The notes under the pieces: generated by a model
What the model was told of the DNA's origin: nothing
What the model saw: only the letters and a program-made list of their open reading frames with translations
Database searches by the model: none
Shown here: in pieces, positions 25,720 through 34,191 of the stretch
Layout of the letters: the number at the start of each line of letters is the position of its first letter
How positions within the stretch are numbered: position 1 is the stretch's first letter
DNA from: Spartobacteria bacterium
Lineage (GTDB): Bacteria > Verrucomicrobiota > Verrucomicrobiia > Chthoniobacterales > UBA6821
Direction: 5' to 3'
Length of the DNA stretch: 64,000 nt
Assembly (NCBI GenBank): GCA_947471565.1
Contig: CANIVT010000012.1
Location: 1 to 64,000, forward strand
Made by a program: the position numbers and the translations under genes

Positions 25720-26670
25720 TTATAAACATTCTAGTATAAGTTTTTTATTCATTTCTTCAAAAGCAATACGTGCATGCCAACCCAGTAATAAGGCAGCTTT
25801 TTTTGGACTCCCGACACTCTTGGCAATATCGGATGGGCGGAGTAACCCAGGATCAGAGTCCACATGGTCCCATGCATTAAATCCAATGCTTTGAAATACA
25901 TGCTCAACAAATTCTCTCAATGAATGAGTTTCTCCGGTTGCAATCACGAAATCTTCTGGTTTCTCATACTGAAGAATCCGCCACATAGCCTCTACATACT
26001 CCGGCGCCCAACCCCAATCCCGATAAATATTCAGATTGCCAAGCTTCAATCTTTCCTTGGAACCGTTGGCGATCCGTATTGCCGCTCTTACTATCTTTTG
26101 GGTAACAAATCGTTCCGGCCTTAGTGTTGACTCGTGGCTGAATAAAATTCCTGTAGCAGCAAAGATTCCATATGACTCTCTGTAGCATTTCACCTGTTGG
26201 AATGCATCAGCCTTCGCCACTCCGTAGGGACTTTTGGGATTGGCCGGGGTTTTTTCGGTTGCCGGCACAAGGGTTTCCCCAAACATTTCTCCCGATCCTG
26301 CATTAAATAATTTTATCGATGGATTATCCAATCTCAGCGCCTCAAGAATGTTGATTGTTGCTCCGGCAATGCTTTGAAACGTTTCCAATGGTCTCTCAAA
26401 TGAGATACTGACGGACGACTGCCCAGCAAGATTGTAGATCTCATCTGGGTCCAATTCACTGAAGAGTTTTCTAATACACTCCACTGAATCAAGTTGGAGT
26501 GAATGGGCGATGATCCGCTCTCTTATTCCGAGTTTAGTAAGGTTTTCAAAGGACGAAGCAATATGATCACGGGAAGCTCCGTGTACTTCATATCCATTCT
26601 CCAACAGAAGCTTTGCCAAATAAGCACCATCTTGGCCTGATACTCCCAGAATAAGTGCTTTTTTGGACAT
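25720..26670 (-). CDS. GDP-mannose 4,6-dehydratase-family SDR (Gmd/Rmd-like)
   Basis: The 316-residue product has the extended-SDR Rossmann motif LGVSGQDGAYLAKLL (8-22), an Asn-Ala-Gly-Ser-Gly-Glu-Met segment at the catalytic Ser/Glu position, and the YxxxK motif in SPYGVAKADAF. It is clearly a paralogue of the adjacent Gmd: both start with MSKKALI and GQDG. It is shorter and more divergent, so it may be a GDP-6-deoxy-4-keto-mannose reductase of the Rmd type or a second dehydratase. The sequence alone cannot decide. Confidence 0.75.
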   Translation of the reverse strand: MSKKALILGVSGQDGAYLAKLLLENGYEVHGASRDHIASSFENLTKLGIRERIIAHSLQLDSVECIRKLFSELDPDEIYNLAGQSSVSISFERPLETFQSIAGATINILEALRLDNPSIKLFNAGSGEMFGETLVPATEKTPANPKSPYGVAKADAFQQVKCYRESYGIFAATGILFSHESTLRPERFVTQKIVRAAIRIANGSKERLKLGNLNIYRDWGWAPEYVEAMWRILQYEKPEDFVIATGETHSLREFVEHVFQSIGFNAWDHVDSDPGLLRPSDIAKSVGSPKKAALLLGWHARIAFEEMNKKLILECL

Positions 26671-26690
26671 GTTCTTTGCTTTTCGTGAAC

Positions 26691-27716
26691 TTATTTCGAG
26701 TAGTATGCCGGGGTAAGCGGATCAGGAACCGGGAGTTCCTGAGCCTCTGCCATATCAGCATCAACCATAATCCTGACCAAATCTTTAAAATGCACTTTGG
26801 GTTCCCATCCTAATTGCTTCTTTGCTTTGGCAGGATCGCCAATGAGAAGATCCACTTCGGCCGGACGATCATACTTCTGGTCATACTTTACGAATTCTTT
26901 CCAATCCAAGCCAACATGGCCAAAGGCATGTTCTAAAAACTCCTTCACTGTGTGGGTCTCATTGGTCGCCATCACATAGTCATCAGACTGATCCTGCTGC
27001 AACATAAGCCACATGGCCTCGACATACTCTGCCGCATAGCCCCAATCCCTCTTGGCATCGAGATTGCCAAGGACCAGTTCTTTCTGCTTTCCAAGTTTGA
27101 TAGCGGCCACGGCCCTTGTGATTTTCCGTGTCACAAAAGTGCCACCGCGTCGAGGGCTCTCATGATTGAAGAGGATGCCATTCGTAGCATGCATCCCGTA
27201 ACTCTCGCGGAAGTTCACCGTAGCCCAGTAGGCAAAGACCTTCGCCACCCCATAGGGACTGCGTGGCCAGAATGGGGTCGTCTCCGTTTGCGGTATCTCC
27301 TGGACCTTACCAAACATCTCGCTGCTAGATGCCTGATAAAAGCGTGATTTGACTCCTGCTTCACGCATTGCCTCCAGCATACGGATAGCCCCCACTCCCG
27401 TCACATCAGCGGTGTATTCGGGAATATCAAAACTGACCCTGACATGGCTCTGCGCGGCCAAATTATAGATCTCATCAGGCTTTAAATCATAGATCAACTT
27501 GGTCATTTGTACCGCGTCGGCAAGATCTCCATAGTGAAGAAAGAGCTTTTTACCGTAGATCTCGGGATTGGTGTAGAGATGGTCGATGCGCCCGGTCGTA
27601 AACGTACTGGTGCGGCGGATAATCCCATGGACTTCATATCCTTTGGCGATAAGTAAGTCGGCTAGATAGGAGCCGTCTTGTCCAGTAATTCCAGTGATTA
27701 GTGCTTTTTTACTCAT
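26691..27716 (-). CDS. gmd: GDP-mannose 4,6-dehydratase
   Basis: The 341-residue product matches Gmd in length and motifs: [15 protein letters not shown] (8-22), SSSEMFGK with the catalytic Ser and Glu, [12 protein letters not shown] with YxxxK, and the [14 protein letters not shown] substrate segment. Gmd converts GDP-mannose to GDP-4-keto-6-deoxymannose, the precursor of GDP-fucose, GDP-rhamnose or related 6-deoxysugars. The gene next to it (25720-26670) is a likely partner. It starts an operon of minus-strand genes after a 147-base gap. Confidence 0.9.
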   Translation of the reverse strand: MSKKALITGITGQDGSYLADLLIAKGYEVHGIIRRTSTFTTGRIDHLYTNPEIYGKKLFLHYGDLADAVQMTKLIYDLKPDEIYNLAAQSHVRVSFDIPEYTADVTGVGAIRMLEAMREAGVKSRFYQASSSEMFGKVQEIPQTETTPFWPRSPYGVAKVFAYWATVNFRESYGMHATNGILFNHESPRRGGTFVTRKITRAVAAIKLGKQKELVLGNLDAKRDWGYAAEYVEAMWLMLQQDQSDDYVMATNETHTVKEFLEHAFGHVGLDWKEFVKYDQKYDRPAEVDLLIGDPAKAKKQLGWEPKVHFKDLVRIMVDADMAEAQELPVPDPLTPAYYSK

Positions 27717-27863
27717 ATTGATTGTAATTATTATTTAACTTGAATTGTGAAGTTTTATTTTAGTCTTATTAATAAAATAGTTTTTATGATGATAGGTGCG
27801 AGAATTTCGAGACGGGGGATTTTTTCTTGCATTAAACTATATCCTCAATGTCATTCAGTTCAG

Positions 27864-28463
27864 TCACAGGTAAAAATCTGATTGGATGTTGATAATCTTT
27901 GTAACTACTTGATCAGCCATATCTTCCAAACATTCGCTCCCAGCGGTCAGTCGCAATTCAGGACTTTCTGGAGCCTCATAAGGAGAGTCAATTGCTGTAA
28001 AATTCTTGATTTCCCCACTTCGTACACGGCGATAAAGTCCTTTGGTGTCTTGTTTCTCTGCTATTTCCAAAGGTGTATCCATAAATACCTCAATGAACCG
28101 ATGATTGCCAACTAAGTTCCTGACCATACTTCTCTCTGCGGCGAATGGGGAGATAAATGATGCCAGAACAATCAGTCCAGCATCGACCATCATTAGCGCG
28201 ACTTCGGATACCCTTCTGATGTTCTCCACCCGTGATTTGTCATCGAAGCCAAGATCCTTACAAAGCCCTTTTCTTATTAAATCACCGTCTATAGCGTAAG
28301 GATGCATTCCGAGCCCAATAAGTTTTTTCTCCACAAGCCGTACCATGGTGGTCTTTCCGGCTCCAGATATTCCAGTGAACCAAACCAGACACGGTATTTG
28401 GTTGTTTATCCGACGAGTTTTTTGGTCTGGTTTTTCTGATTTGTGATTTGAGCTGTCGTTCAT
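27864..28463 (-). CDS. cysC: Adenylylsulfate (APS) kinase
   Basis: The 199-residue product has the P-loop GISGAGKT (31-38), the DGDLIRKGLCKDLGF substrate region with the next strand, and the conserved ISPFAAERSMVRNLVG segment followed by FIEVFMDTPLEIAEKQDTKGLY (quoted as FIEVFMDTPLEIAE and KQDTKGLY). APS kinase phosphorylates adenylylsulfate to PAPS. No ATP sulfurylase is in the window. The gene in this cluster most plausibly provides PAPS for the sulfotransferase at 23001-23936. It ends immediately before the rfbB fragment. Confidence 0.85.
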   Translation of the reverse strand: MNDSSNHKSEKPDQKTRRINNQIPCLVWFTGISGAGKTTMVRLVEKKLIGLGMHPYAIDGDLIRKGLCKDLGFDDKSRVENIRRVSEVALMMVDAGLIVLASFISPFAAERSMVRNLVGNHRFIEVFMDTPLEIAEKQDTKGLYRRVRSGEIKNFTAIDSPYEAPESPELRLTAGSECLEDMADQVVTKIINIQSDFYL

Positions 28464-28481
28464 TGTAACCTATACCCAATA

Positions 28482-28608
28482 CTAATTTTGATACTGCTTA
28501 TTGACCCAGTCTTTGTAAGCACTTGAGGTCACGTTCTGCACCCATGCTTGGTTATCGAGATACCACTGTACGGTCTTACGGATTCCTGTTTCGAAGGTCT
28601 CGGCGAGA
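28482..28608 (-). pseudogene. Duplicated 3' end of rfbB
   Basis: The minus-strand frame ends with about 40 residues ([20 protein letters not shown], then VQNVTSSAYKDWVNKQYQN) that are almost identical to the C-terminus of the intact rfbB at 34928-35992. Upstream of this segment the sequence becomes unrelated. It is a partial duplicate of the end of rfbB, 6.4 kb away from its parent, and has no start or catalytic region. Confidence 0.85.
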
Positions 28609-29324
28609 AGTAGAAAGTGGGAAGGGGGAGAAAAATGCAAAATGATAAATGATAAATGAAGAGTTGGACTGAATTGAGGGCGAAAATTGGAAAAGCGGAA
28701 AGATAAAATGTGAAAGTGGAAATTTAGAAATCCGAAACAAGCCAAAGGTGTAATGAAGTCCTGAAATGCTAAAGGTGATGGGCCACTTCAATCAAGGCAT
28801 GCTGCCGCACTTGGCCAGTCCTGTATGGGTAGAGGAGGTCACTGAAGTAGGGAAAAAGCCTGAGTCGAGGGACGAGCGTCGAGCGTCGAGGGCGGCAGCC
28901 ATTTAAAGCCAGAAGGCCAAAGGCGATCAGCTGAAACAACAACCGACTACAATCTCATGTGGCACAAGAGATGTCGACTTTTTTTGGGGTAGCTGGGAGG
29001 TGGGGGGATGGGGAGTGGGAGATGCCAGACGACAGACGACAGATGCCAGATGGGAGGTGGGGGAGAAAAGCAAAATTTGGAAAATCTGAAAGAGGAAATT
29101 GGAAAGCGAAAGGCGAAAGGAGGCTGAAACTTGAACCAAGTCGCTTGGAAGCGACGCGGATAGATTGCCGCTCTCGCTCCCGCGAGTAGCGCCTTTCAGG
29201 CTACGCTTGTGCGTAGGCTATCCCGAGCACCCCCATGCTCCAGTATTGCCGAAGGTAGCCCCAAGGGGGGCGAGCTGAGCGAGTGCGAACGAGTCAGTCG
29301 AGGGCTTTAAGGAAGGCTTAAAGA
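28609..29324. other. Repeat-rich intergenic region without genes
   Basis: Seven hundred bases hold no convincing gene. A copy of a repeat seen at 29905-29957 lies at 28704-28756, sharing 52 of 53 bases. Short GA-rich stretches and GTCGAG runs (about 28860-28900) also occur. A hairpin-forming GTCGCTTGGAAGCGAC sequence (about 29140) is present. Frames covering the region, such as 28959-29189, translate the low-complexity repeats and are not credible. Confidence 0.7.
28704..28756. repeat. 53-base dispersed repeat, copy 1
   Basis: The sequence from TAAAATGTGAAAG to GGTGTAATGA is repeated at 29905-29957 with a single mismatch. The copies flank the ORF6N gene and lie in the same orientation, so they could have mediated, or resulted from, duplication of the flanking DNA. 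Confidence 0.8.
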
Positions 29325-29867
29325 CTACTTTTTCCTCTTGATGGTGTGTTTGAATTTTAAAACTGCGAAATTTAGCTCGATGGAGGTTTCCGTGTCTTTG
29401 GTTTGGAGCTCATCGTCAAACAGTTCGGAAACAATTTCCCCGCTTCTCTTCATCAAAGGTTTTTGCTGTGCTTCATCTGATGTTACAGACAAGGTTCTGA
29501 TGGTCTCTGAGAGTTCCCGGACCTTGGCAAAGGTCTCTATGATTGTGAATGTTGCCTGGGCTGCCTGCTTGCTTTTTAAAATCGTTGCCAGCATGTAGAG
29601 GCCTTTCTCTGGAAATGCCGTCGGCTGCTTGACTTTGCCTCCCTTGATTGAAGTCGAAAATTTCGACTTCAAAGCAGCCCACTCGCCTGCTGATAGCTCC
29701 AATATGTATCCTTGCGGGAACTTTTGAGGGTTGTTTCGGACAGCCTCGTTGATTCTCTTGGTCTCTACTCCATATATCCGAGCAACATCGCTATCAAGGA
29801 GGGCCTTGATTCCTCTAATTTCAATAATAGCGGATTGGAGGTTTTCGATGCTAATTGGGTTTTTCAT
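29325..29867 (-). CDS. ORF6N domain protein
   Basis: The first 90 residues are a typical ORF6N domain: IRGIKALLDSDVARIYGVET, RINEAVRNNPQKFPQGYILE, and then LYMLATILKSKQAAQATFTI. ORF6N is a DNA-binding domain found in phage antirepressor-like and defence-associated proteins. The C-terminal part is helical. It lies alone between two repeat copies, which suggests a mobile cassette. Confidence 0.85.
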   Translation of the reverse strand: MKNPISIENLQSAIIEIRGIKALLDSDVARIYGVETKRINEAVRNNPQKFPQGYILELSAGEWAALKSKFSTSIKGGKVKQPTAFPEKGLYMLATILKSKQAAQATFTIIETFAKVRELSETIRTLSVTSDEAQQKPLMKRSGEIVSELFDDELQTKDTETSIELNFAVLKFKHTIKRKK

Positions 29868-29904
29868 GAAAAAGGGAAAGTGAGTGGTATAGGTTGGAAA
29901 AAGC

Positions 29905-29957
29905 TAAAATGTGAAAGGGGAAATTTAGAAATCCGAAACAAGCCAAAGGTGTAATGA
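29905..29957. repeat. 53-base dispersed repeat, copy 2
   Basis: This is the second copy of the repeat at 28704-28756; together they bracket the ORF6N gene. Confidence 0.8.
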
Positions 29958-30030
29958 GGAAGGAAGATCAAGTCAGATGTTAGTGGGCGGAAGTCTGAAT
30001 TCAGATGTCTCCAAGGGCTGAAAGTGCCTA

Positions 30031-30072
30031 GTCGATGGTCGAGGGTCGAGGGTCGAGGGTCGAGGGTCGAAG
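30031..30072. repeat. GTCGAGG heptamer tandem array
   Basis: Six consecutive heptamers of the form GTCGAGG, with the first (GTCGATG) and last (GTCGAAG) differing by one base, lie just downstream of yoeB. Similar but shorter runs lie near 28860 and 47820. Confidence 0.85.
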
Positions 30073-30096
30073 GGCTAAAATGGAAGAAATAGTATT

Positions 30097-30381
30097 TCAG
30101 TAATGATATCGGGCCTGCGCCAGGAAGATGCGATGATCCGTCACTTTGTACACGAGGCGGTGTTCCTGCGTTATCCTTCGAGACCAGACTCCGCTTCCCA
30201 GATTACGGAGCGGCTCGGGCTTTCCTATGCCTGCAAAGGGATCTCTCCGTATAGCCTCGACGAGATCAAGAATCTTACGAGCGGTCTTATGATCAGTGGA
30301 TACCCAGTAGGTCAGATCCTCCAAGAAATTCCGATCGATAATGATCTCCAGTTCCTGCTGGCTCATCCTTTCCTTATCCAA
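30097..30381 (-). CDS. yoeB: YoeB/Txe-type toxin
   Basis: The 94-residue product is a RelE-superfamily mRNA endonuclease of the YoeB group: DLTYWVSTDHKTARKILDLV, DPFAGIGKPEPLRNLGSGVW, RRITQEHRLVYKV and the conserved C-terminal RYHY. YoeB cleaves mRNA at the ribosomal A site. The gene follows its antitoxin and overlaps it by 8 bases (30374-30381), the normal order for this module. Confidence 0.9.
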   Translation of the reverse strand: MDKERMSQQELEIIIDRNFLEDLTYWVSTDHKTARKILDLVEAIRRDPFAGIGKPEPLRNLGSGVWSRRITQEHRLVYKVTDHRIFLAQARYHY

Positions 30382-30643
30382 TGCGTGACCGCAGTTGGTC
30401 GGGGGTCATGGCTTCCCCTTCCCCTGCTTCACAGCGATGAAGGGCCGCCAGAAGCCGACGGGCATTGGCAGGCGAACGCATCAGATGGGCGGTTTCCTGT
30501 ATCCCTTCCCACTCATCAAGCGGCAGCAGGACAACGGATTCTGTGCCACGCCTAGAGATGACCACAGGCTCACGAGTCTCCACGGACCTGTCCCAGACCG
30601 TGGCAAACTGTTCACGAGCCTCTGTGTAGGAGATGGTTGTCAT
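30374..30643 (-). CDS. yefM: YefM/Phd-type antitoxin
   Basis: The N-terminal 60 residues match the Phd/YefM DNA-binding fold (MTTISYTEAREQFATVWD, PVVISRRGTESVVLLPLDEW). The C-terminal 30 residues form the toxin-binding helix. It precedes yoeB on the minus strand and probably represses the pair by binding the region immediately upstream (30644-30700). Confidence 0.9.
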   Translation of the reverse strand: MTTISYTEAREQFATVWDRSVETREPVVISRRGTESVVLLPLDEWEGIQETAHLMRSPANARRLLAALHRCEAGEGEAMTPDQLRSRIG

Positions 30644-30706
30644 AGTTCAAGTCTAATCCCGTACAGGATACCCGTCCAGTGAGTTTGTGATCTGATTACA
30701 CCGAAT

Positions 30707-31546
30707 TCACTTCAACCCAAGTCCCTTCCGGATTCGGGCTAGTTTCTCTGACGCTTCAGCGTCACCACTCAGATTCCTAAAGGCAGCACGGATAAAGACG
30801 AACAGGATGGTCAGGAAGCCGGAGGCAAGGGTGGCCATGATGGCGATCTGGGCTTTCTTGGGCTTGACGGGCTTCTCGGGAAGGGTTGGCACTTGGATGA
30901 AGACTTCGGAGCCGAAGCCTAGCAACGACTGCCGGAGTCCATACAAACCCTGTTTCAGATTTACTATCTTATCGTTGATTGTCGCATATGCTCGTGCCAC
31001 GTTATCCCCCTCCGTACCAGGAACCACCTTGTCCACATTTGCACTTATTTTTTTTGCAGCCTGTTCGAGCACACTCAATTCCTCACTGAGAATTCTGATG
31101 TTTTCATTGATTCCGTCCAACGCTTTTCCCTTGGGAAGGCTGTAAGTCCTATATTCATTGATGATCAGGCTATTGAGATCACGCGCTCGGTCAGGAGTAT
31201 TTGCTTCTGTAGTTACGGTTAGATGGTTGGCTTTTTTATCGGCGCTTACCTGAATCTTACTGCTCAGTTTTTTGAGTGATGCTTCCCGATTTGATCCCTT
31301 GATCCAATCTGTCTTCTCTAGAACCTTCTCCATGACTTCTTGGGATTTCATGCCGGATTCAGAACTCTCAGCAAGGGAAAGCAATGAAACGCTCTGGTAG
31401 GTCGGGGGGATAAGCAATGAAACGCCCAAAGCAACCAGGCCAATCACCACCGGGACGAGAAGGATGAGCCTGATGTTCTCAGCCAGCACCACAAGGATAT
31501 CGAGGATGCTGATTTCGTAATCGTCTTGGGATGGTTGGTCAGTCAT
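30707..31546 (-). CDS. Wzz-type chain-length determinant protein
   Basis: The 279-residue product has a first membrane helix (about 24-48, LILLVPVVIGLVALGVSLLI), a periplasmic coiled-coil region, and a second membrane helix near 236-255 (IAIMATLASGFLTILFVFI) preceded by a Pro-rich PTLPEKPVKPKKAQ segment. This is the Wzz/PCP layout that controls the length of polysaccharide chains. No kinase domain follows, unlike Wzc. A fragment of another copy of its 3' end occurs at 33143-33208. Confidence 0.85.
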   Translation of the reverse strand: MTDQPSQDDYEISILDILVVLAENIRLILLVPVVIGLVALGVSLLIPPTYQSVSLLSLAESSESGMKSQEVMEKVLEKTDWIKGSNREASLKKLSSKIQVSADKKANHLTVTTEANTPDRARDLNSLIINEYRTYSLPKGKALDGINENIRILSEELSVLEQAAKKISANVDKVVPGTEGDNVARAYATINDKIVNLKQGLYGLRQSLLGFGSEVFIQVPTLPEKPVKPKKAQIAIMATLASGFLTILFVFIRAAFRNLSGDAEASEKLARIRKGLGLK

Positions 31547-31586
31547 GGGATGGAAGAAAGAGGCTGTTAGACTGTAGGCTATTGGT

Positions 31587-31740
31587 CTGTTAGGTCAGAG
31601 AAGTGATGCCGGTGAGAGAGCCATTGCCGAGTCGAATGACGAGAGACCAGAGTCGAGAGCTATATCGGTAATAGAGAATGGGTTATCGGCGATGGGGGAA
31701 GCAGGTAGGAGGAGAGAAATGATAAATGAAGAGTTGGACT
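31587..31740. repeat. 154-base repeat R, copy 1
   Basis: This segment (from CTGTTAGGTCAGAGAAG to GAAGAGTTGGACT) has a second near-identical copy of the same length at 33211-33364, with roughly a dozen mismatches scattered mainly in its right half. It lies immediately upstream of wzz on the minus strand. Confidence 0.85.
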
Positions 31741-31814
31741 TAAAGGACGGGGGAAAATTGGAAAAGCGGAAAGTGAAAAGTATTGGGTTGAAAAGTGAGA
31801 TGGTGGAGAAATAA

Positions 31815-33050
31815 TCAATACAGAAATCCAAACAACCAGAGTGGTATCCGCCGTCCGGAACCAATCGGAAGTTCATCGAGGGCCAAGTAGGCTTTTTTAG
31901 TCCCCGTAATCTGATCCGCCCCCTTGTTCTTGCCCCCCACCTCAATGGTAATATCGTCGTCCAAAAGGAAGTCCGCTTTTGCTCCCGAGGTGATATGGTG
32001 TGAGGAAGAGAGTATCCTGCAGAAGAATGTCTCTCTGAGGGAGCCAAGATCAGGCTCGCCGGTTGCGGTCAGTGCGTATGCGATATTCGGATCACCCAGA
32101 TAGATGCGGTCGGGCTTTTCCATGGATCGCAGTGCTTTTCCGGATTTGGAAATGGTCATGATGAGCCCGGCATCTTGCAGGCACTGGATGTAGTCTTTGA
32201 GCGTCCGATCATCCCCGATACCAAGCAATTCGCGCAGTTTATTAAGATCCGGTGTGTAGGGTACGTTGCCAGCCAATGCCGAGAGGAGTCTCTTGATCCT
32301 AGCAATGCTGGCACCTGTCATGGCTGGATAAATGGCCGGCAGGTCGCTTTCGATCACCGCATGGATGCTTTGCTCAAGAGCGATGAGAAAGGATCGTTTG
32401 TCAGTGTATTGGAGAAAGAACGGGTAGTAGCCCCAAGCAAGGTATTCACGAAATTCCTTGAGAACATGCAGTCCGTTGCCCCTTAGCGCCTCGACGATGC
32501 GGGGGGCTTCCACTTCATGGCCCTCTACGATGCCGGAGAGTGTCAATGGTTCCAGTTGCTGTCCGTGGCGGATCGACAGATATTCACGGAATGAGAGCCC
32601 TTCGAGTTTCTTTACCAATACCCGTCGACTCAGGTCATGACTCCCCCTCTGTAGCTGCAACATGGAGCTTCCAGAAGCAAGCACCTGCAGCATCGGCAGT
32701 GTGTCGATAATGCTTTTGAGGTCACGTGACCAGGTGGGGTTCTTGTGAGCCTCATCGAGACACAGAAGCTCTCCGCCACCATTGCTAAAATCGGTCGCAA
32801 TCTCGTAAAGTGGTTTTTGAGCTACAACAAAATGGTCGGCTGGGAGATACAGGCATTTCCCGGAGGATTCATAGTTCGGGTGCTGATCCACCAGGTGCTG
32901 GATGATACAAGTGGTCTTACCAACGCCTCTCTGCCCTGTGATCATTGTGCAGCGGCCCCCAAAGGGATTTTGCCTCATCAGGTACCGCCTAAATGGGCGA
33001 TGAGACTGCCTCACCATCTGCCGACTTAATTCAAACAGTTGTGGATTCAT
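31815..33050 (-). CDS. AAA ATPase with DUF4143 domain
   Basis: The 411-residue product has a P-loop GQRGVGKTTC (about 38-47), Walker B ELLCLDEAHKNPTW and the sensor-like LASGSSMLQLQRG. The C-terminal part (after about 210) has the DUF4143 order LLSALAGNVPYTPDLNKLRE and TIEVGGKNKGADQITGTKKA (nuclease-like fold). Such AAA_14-DUF4143 proteins are common, mobile-associated, and of unknown precise function. It lies between the two R repeats. Confidence 0.8.
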   Translation of the reverse strand: MNPQLFELSRQMVRQSHRPFRRYLMRQNPFGGRCTMITGQRGVGKTTCIIQHLVDQHPNYESSGKCLYLPADHFVVAQKPLYEIATDFSNGGGELLCLDEAHKNPTWSRDLKSIIDTLPMLQVLASGSSMLQLQRGSHDLSRRVLVKKLEGLSFREYLSIRHGQQLEPLTLSGIVEGHEVEAPRIVEALRGNGLHVLKEFREYLAWGYYPFFLQYTDKRSFLIALEQSIHAVIESDLPAIYPAMTGASIARIKRLLSALAGNVPYTPDLNKLRELLGIGDDRTLKDYIQCLQDAGLIMTISKSGKALRSMEKPDRIYLGDPNIAYALTATGEPDLGSLRETFFCRILSSSHHITSGAKADFLLDDDITIEVGGKNKGADQITGTKKAYLALDELPIGSGRRIPLWLFGFLY

Positions 33051-33142
33051 ACCTCAAATGGATTCCATTCCAATTTAACCTCAATAAAGGTGGAGTGCAA
33101 TCCATTTCAGCTGCCTCTTTCAATCAAAATCCTCACTCTACC

Positions 33143-33208
33143 TTAATCCAATCCCCTCCGGATTCGGGCTAGTTTCTCTGACGCTTCGGCATCGCCATTT
33201 AGATTTCG
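33143..33208 (-). pseudogene. Duplicated 3' end of the wzz gene
   Basis: The minus-strand frame translates to NLNGDAEASEKLARIRRGLD followed by a stop. It matches the last 20 residues of the intact wzz (NLSGDAEASEKLARIRKGLG, 30707-30770 region). The rest of the gene is missing. It abuts repeat R copy 2 directly, so an internal deletion probably removed about 780 bases between the fragment and the repeat. Confidence 0.85.
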
Positions 33209-33210
33209 GA

Positions 33211-33364
33211 CTGTTGGGTCAGAGAAGTGATGCCGGTGAGAGAGCCATTGCCGAGTCGAATGACGAGAGACCAGAGTCGAGAGCTATATCGGTAATGGGG
33301 AATGGGTTATCGGCGATGGGGAAAGCAGGAAAGGGGAGAGAAATGAAAAATGAAGAATTGGACT
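33211..33364. repeat. 154-base repeat R, copy 2
   Basis: This is the second copy of the repeat at 31587-31740, in the same orientation. It lies next to the wzz 3' fragment and just downstream of the HEPN gene. Confidence 0.85.
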
Positions 33365-33400
33365 GAATGGAGAGCGTAGTCGGAGAAGTAATCCCGGCTC

Positions 33401-33781
33401 TTAATGAGGATTCATTTGATCGAAAAGTTTCGTGACCCAATCTGCGGCATTCGCTGCTTCAGCGTCTGTGGGCGGCGGATCAAAGTCCCCGGGATATCTC
33501 TCAGCGAGATATTCATAGCTGAGGAATTCAGCGGTCTCCCGAAACCACTCCAGATCTATCCCTAAACCAGCAAGGCGGGTTAACAAATACGGAAGATTGT
33601 GTGTTTTCTCCGGGTTTTCACCAACTTCTACCATCTTCCCCTTCAGGAGTTTCTCAGCTGCTTGTTGGAGGAGAAGCACTGCGTAGAGCGATTCTCCGGC
33701 AAGAAGATCTTTGCGCGCCTTGTCCAGATCGCGCCTTCCAAAGGCATACCAATCAGCTGGGTTTTCAGGATTACCTCGCAT
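33401..33781 (-). CDS. HEPN-domain protein (partner of MNT)
   Basis: The start is put at 33781 (MRGNPENP), which overlaps the upstream MNT gene by 11 bases. The 126-residue product has HEPN signatures: WYAFGRRDLDKARKDL, LYAVLLLQQAAEKLLKGKMV and THNLPYLLTRLAGLGIDL. The catalytic R-x4-6-H motif of RNase HEPNs is not evident; instead EYLAERYPGDF occurs, as in the common HEPN/nucleotidyltransferase partner family. It probably forms a toxin-antitoxin-like pair with the MNT gene. Confidence 0.8.
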   Translation of the reverse strand: MRGNPENPADWYAFGRRDLDKARKDLLAGESLYAVLLLQQAAEKLLKGKMVEVGENPEKTHNLPYLLTRLAGLGIDLEWFRETAEFLSYEYLAERYPGDFDPPPTDAEAANAADWVTKLFDQMNPH

Positions 33782-34127
33782 AGAGCAGCTTGCCGTGATG
33801 GGCAAGATCCCAGTAAATCCCAAATGGTTTTTTCATTCTCTCAAGAAACACGTCGCGCCTGACAACGGCGGACTCCACGGGAAGATTCAGCCTGAGTCTG
33901 GAAATCTTGCGGGCAATTTCGATACCCATATGCGGGCTTTGCTCGGATGTCTCGGATTTCACTATAAGCAAGTCGACATCGGATTCCGGAGTCGGGTTCC
34001 CCTTGGCACACGATCCGTAGAGCCAGATTTCCGCCACATCGGGATCCGCTGAGACCTCGCGGATGCATCGATCCAAATCATCATCTGCTCCCGGCTTGGG
34101 CGGCAGGTTGATTTCCTCGGTGGCCAT
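33771..34127 (-). CDS. MNT-type minimal nucleotidyltransferase
   Basis: The 118-residue product carries the nucleotidyltransferase signature WLYGSCAKGNPTPESDVDLL, with GS at the nucleotide loop and D-x-D as the metal ligands. Such minimal enzymes form pairs with HEPN proteins and can modify the partner by adding AMP. It lies upstream of the HEPN gene on the minus strand. Confidence 0.85.
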   Translation of the reverse strand: MATEEINLPPKPGADDDLDRCIREVSADPDVAEIWLYGSCAKGNPTPESDVDLLIVKSETSEQSPHMGIEIARKISRLRLNLPVESAVVRRDVFLERMKKPFGIYWDLAHHGKLLYAR

Positions 34128-34191
34128 AGGATGAATGGTAAGATGCTGTTAGGTCAGAGAAGAAGGGGAATGTAGCTGGGACGAAGAGATC

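Noticed and set aside
28862-28900. GTCGAG-rich stretch considered as a CRISPR-like array
   Set aside because: Units are short (6-7 bases), with no spacers and no cas genes.
31595-32047. Minus-strand 150-codon frame over repeat R and the ATPase end
   Set aside because: It translates repeat R and runs into the ATPase gene in another frame.
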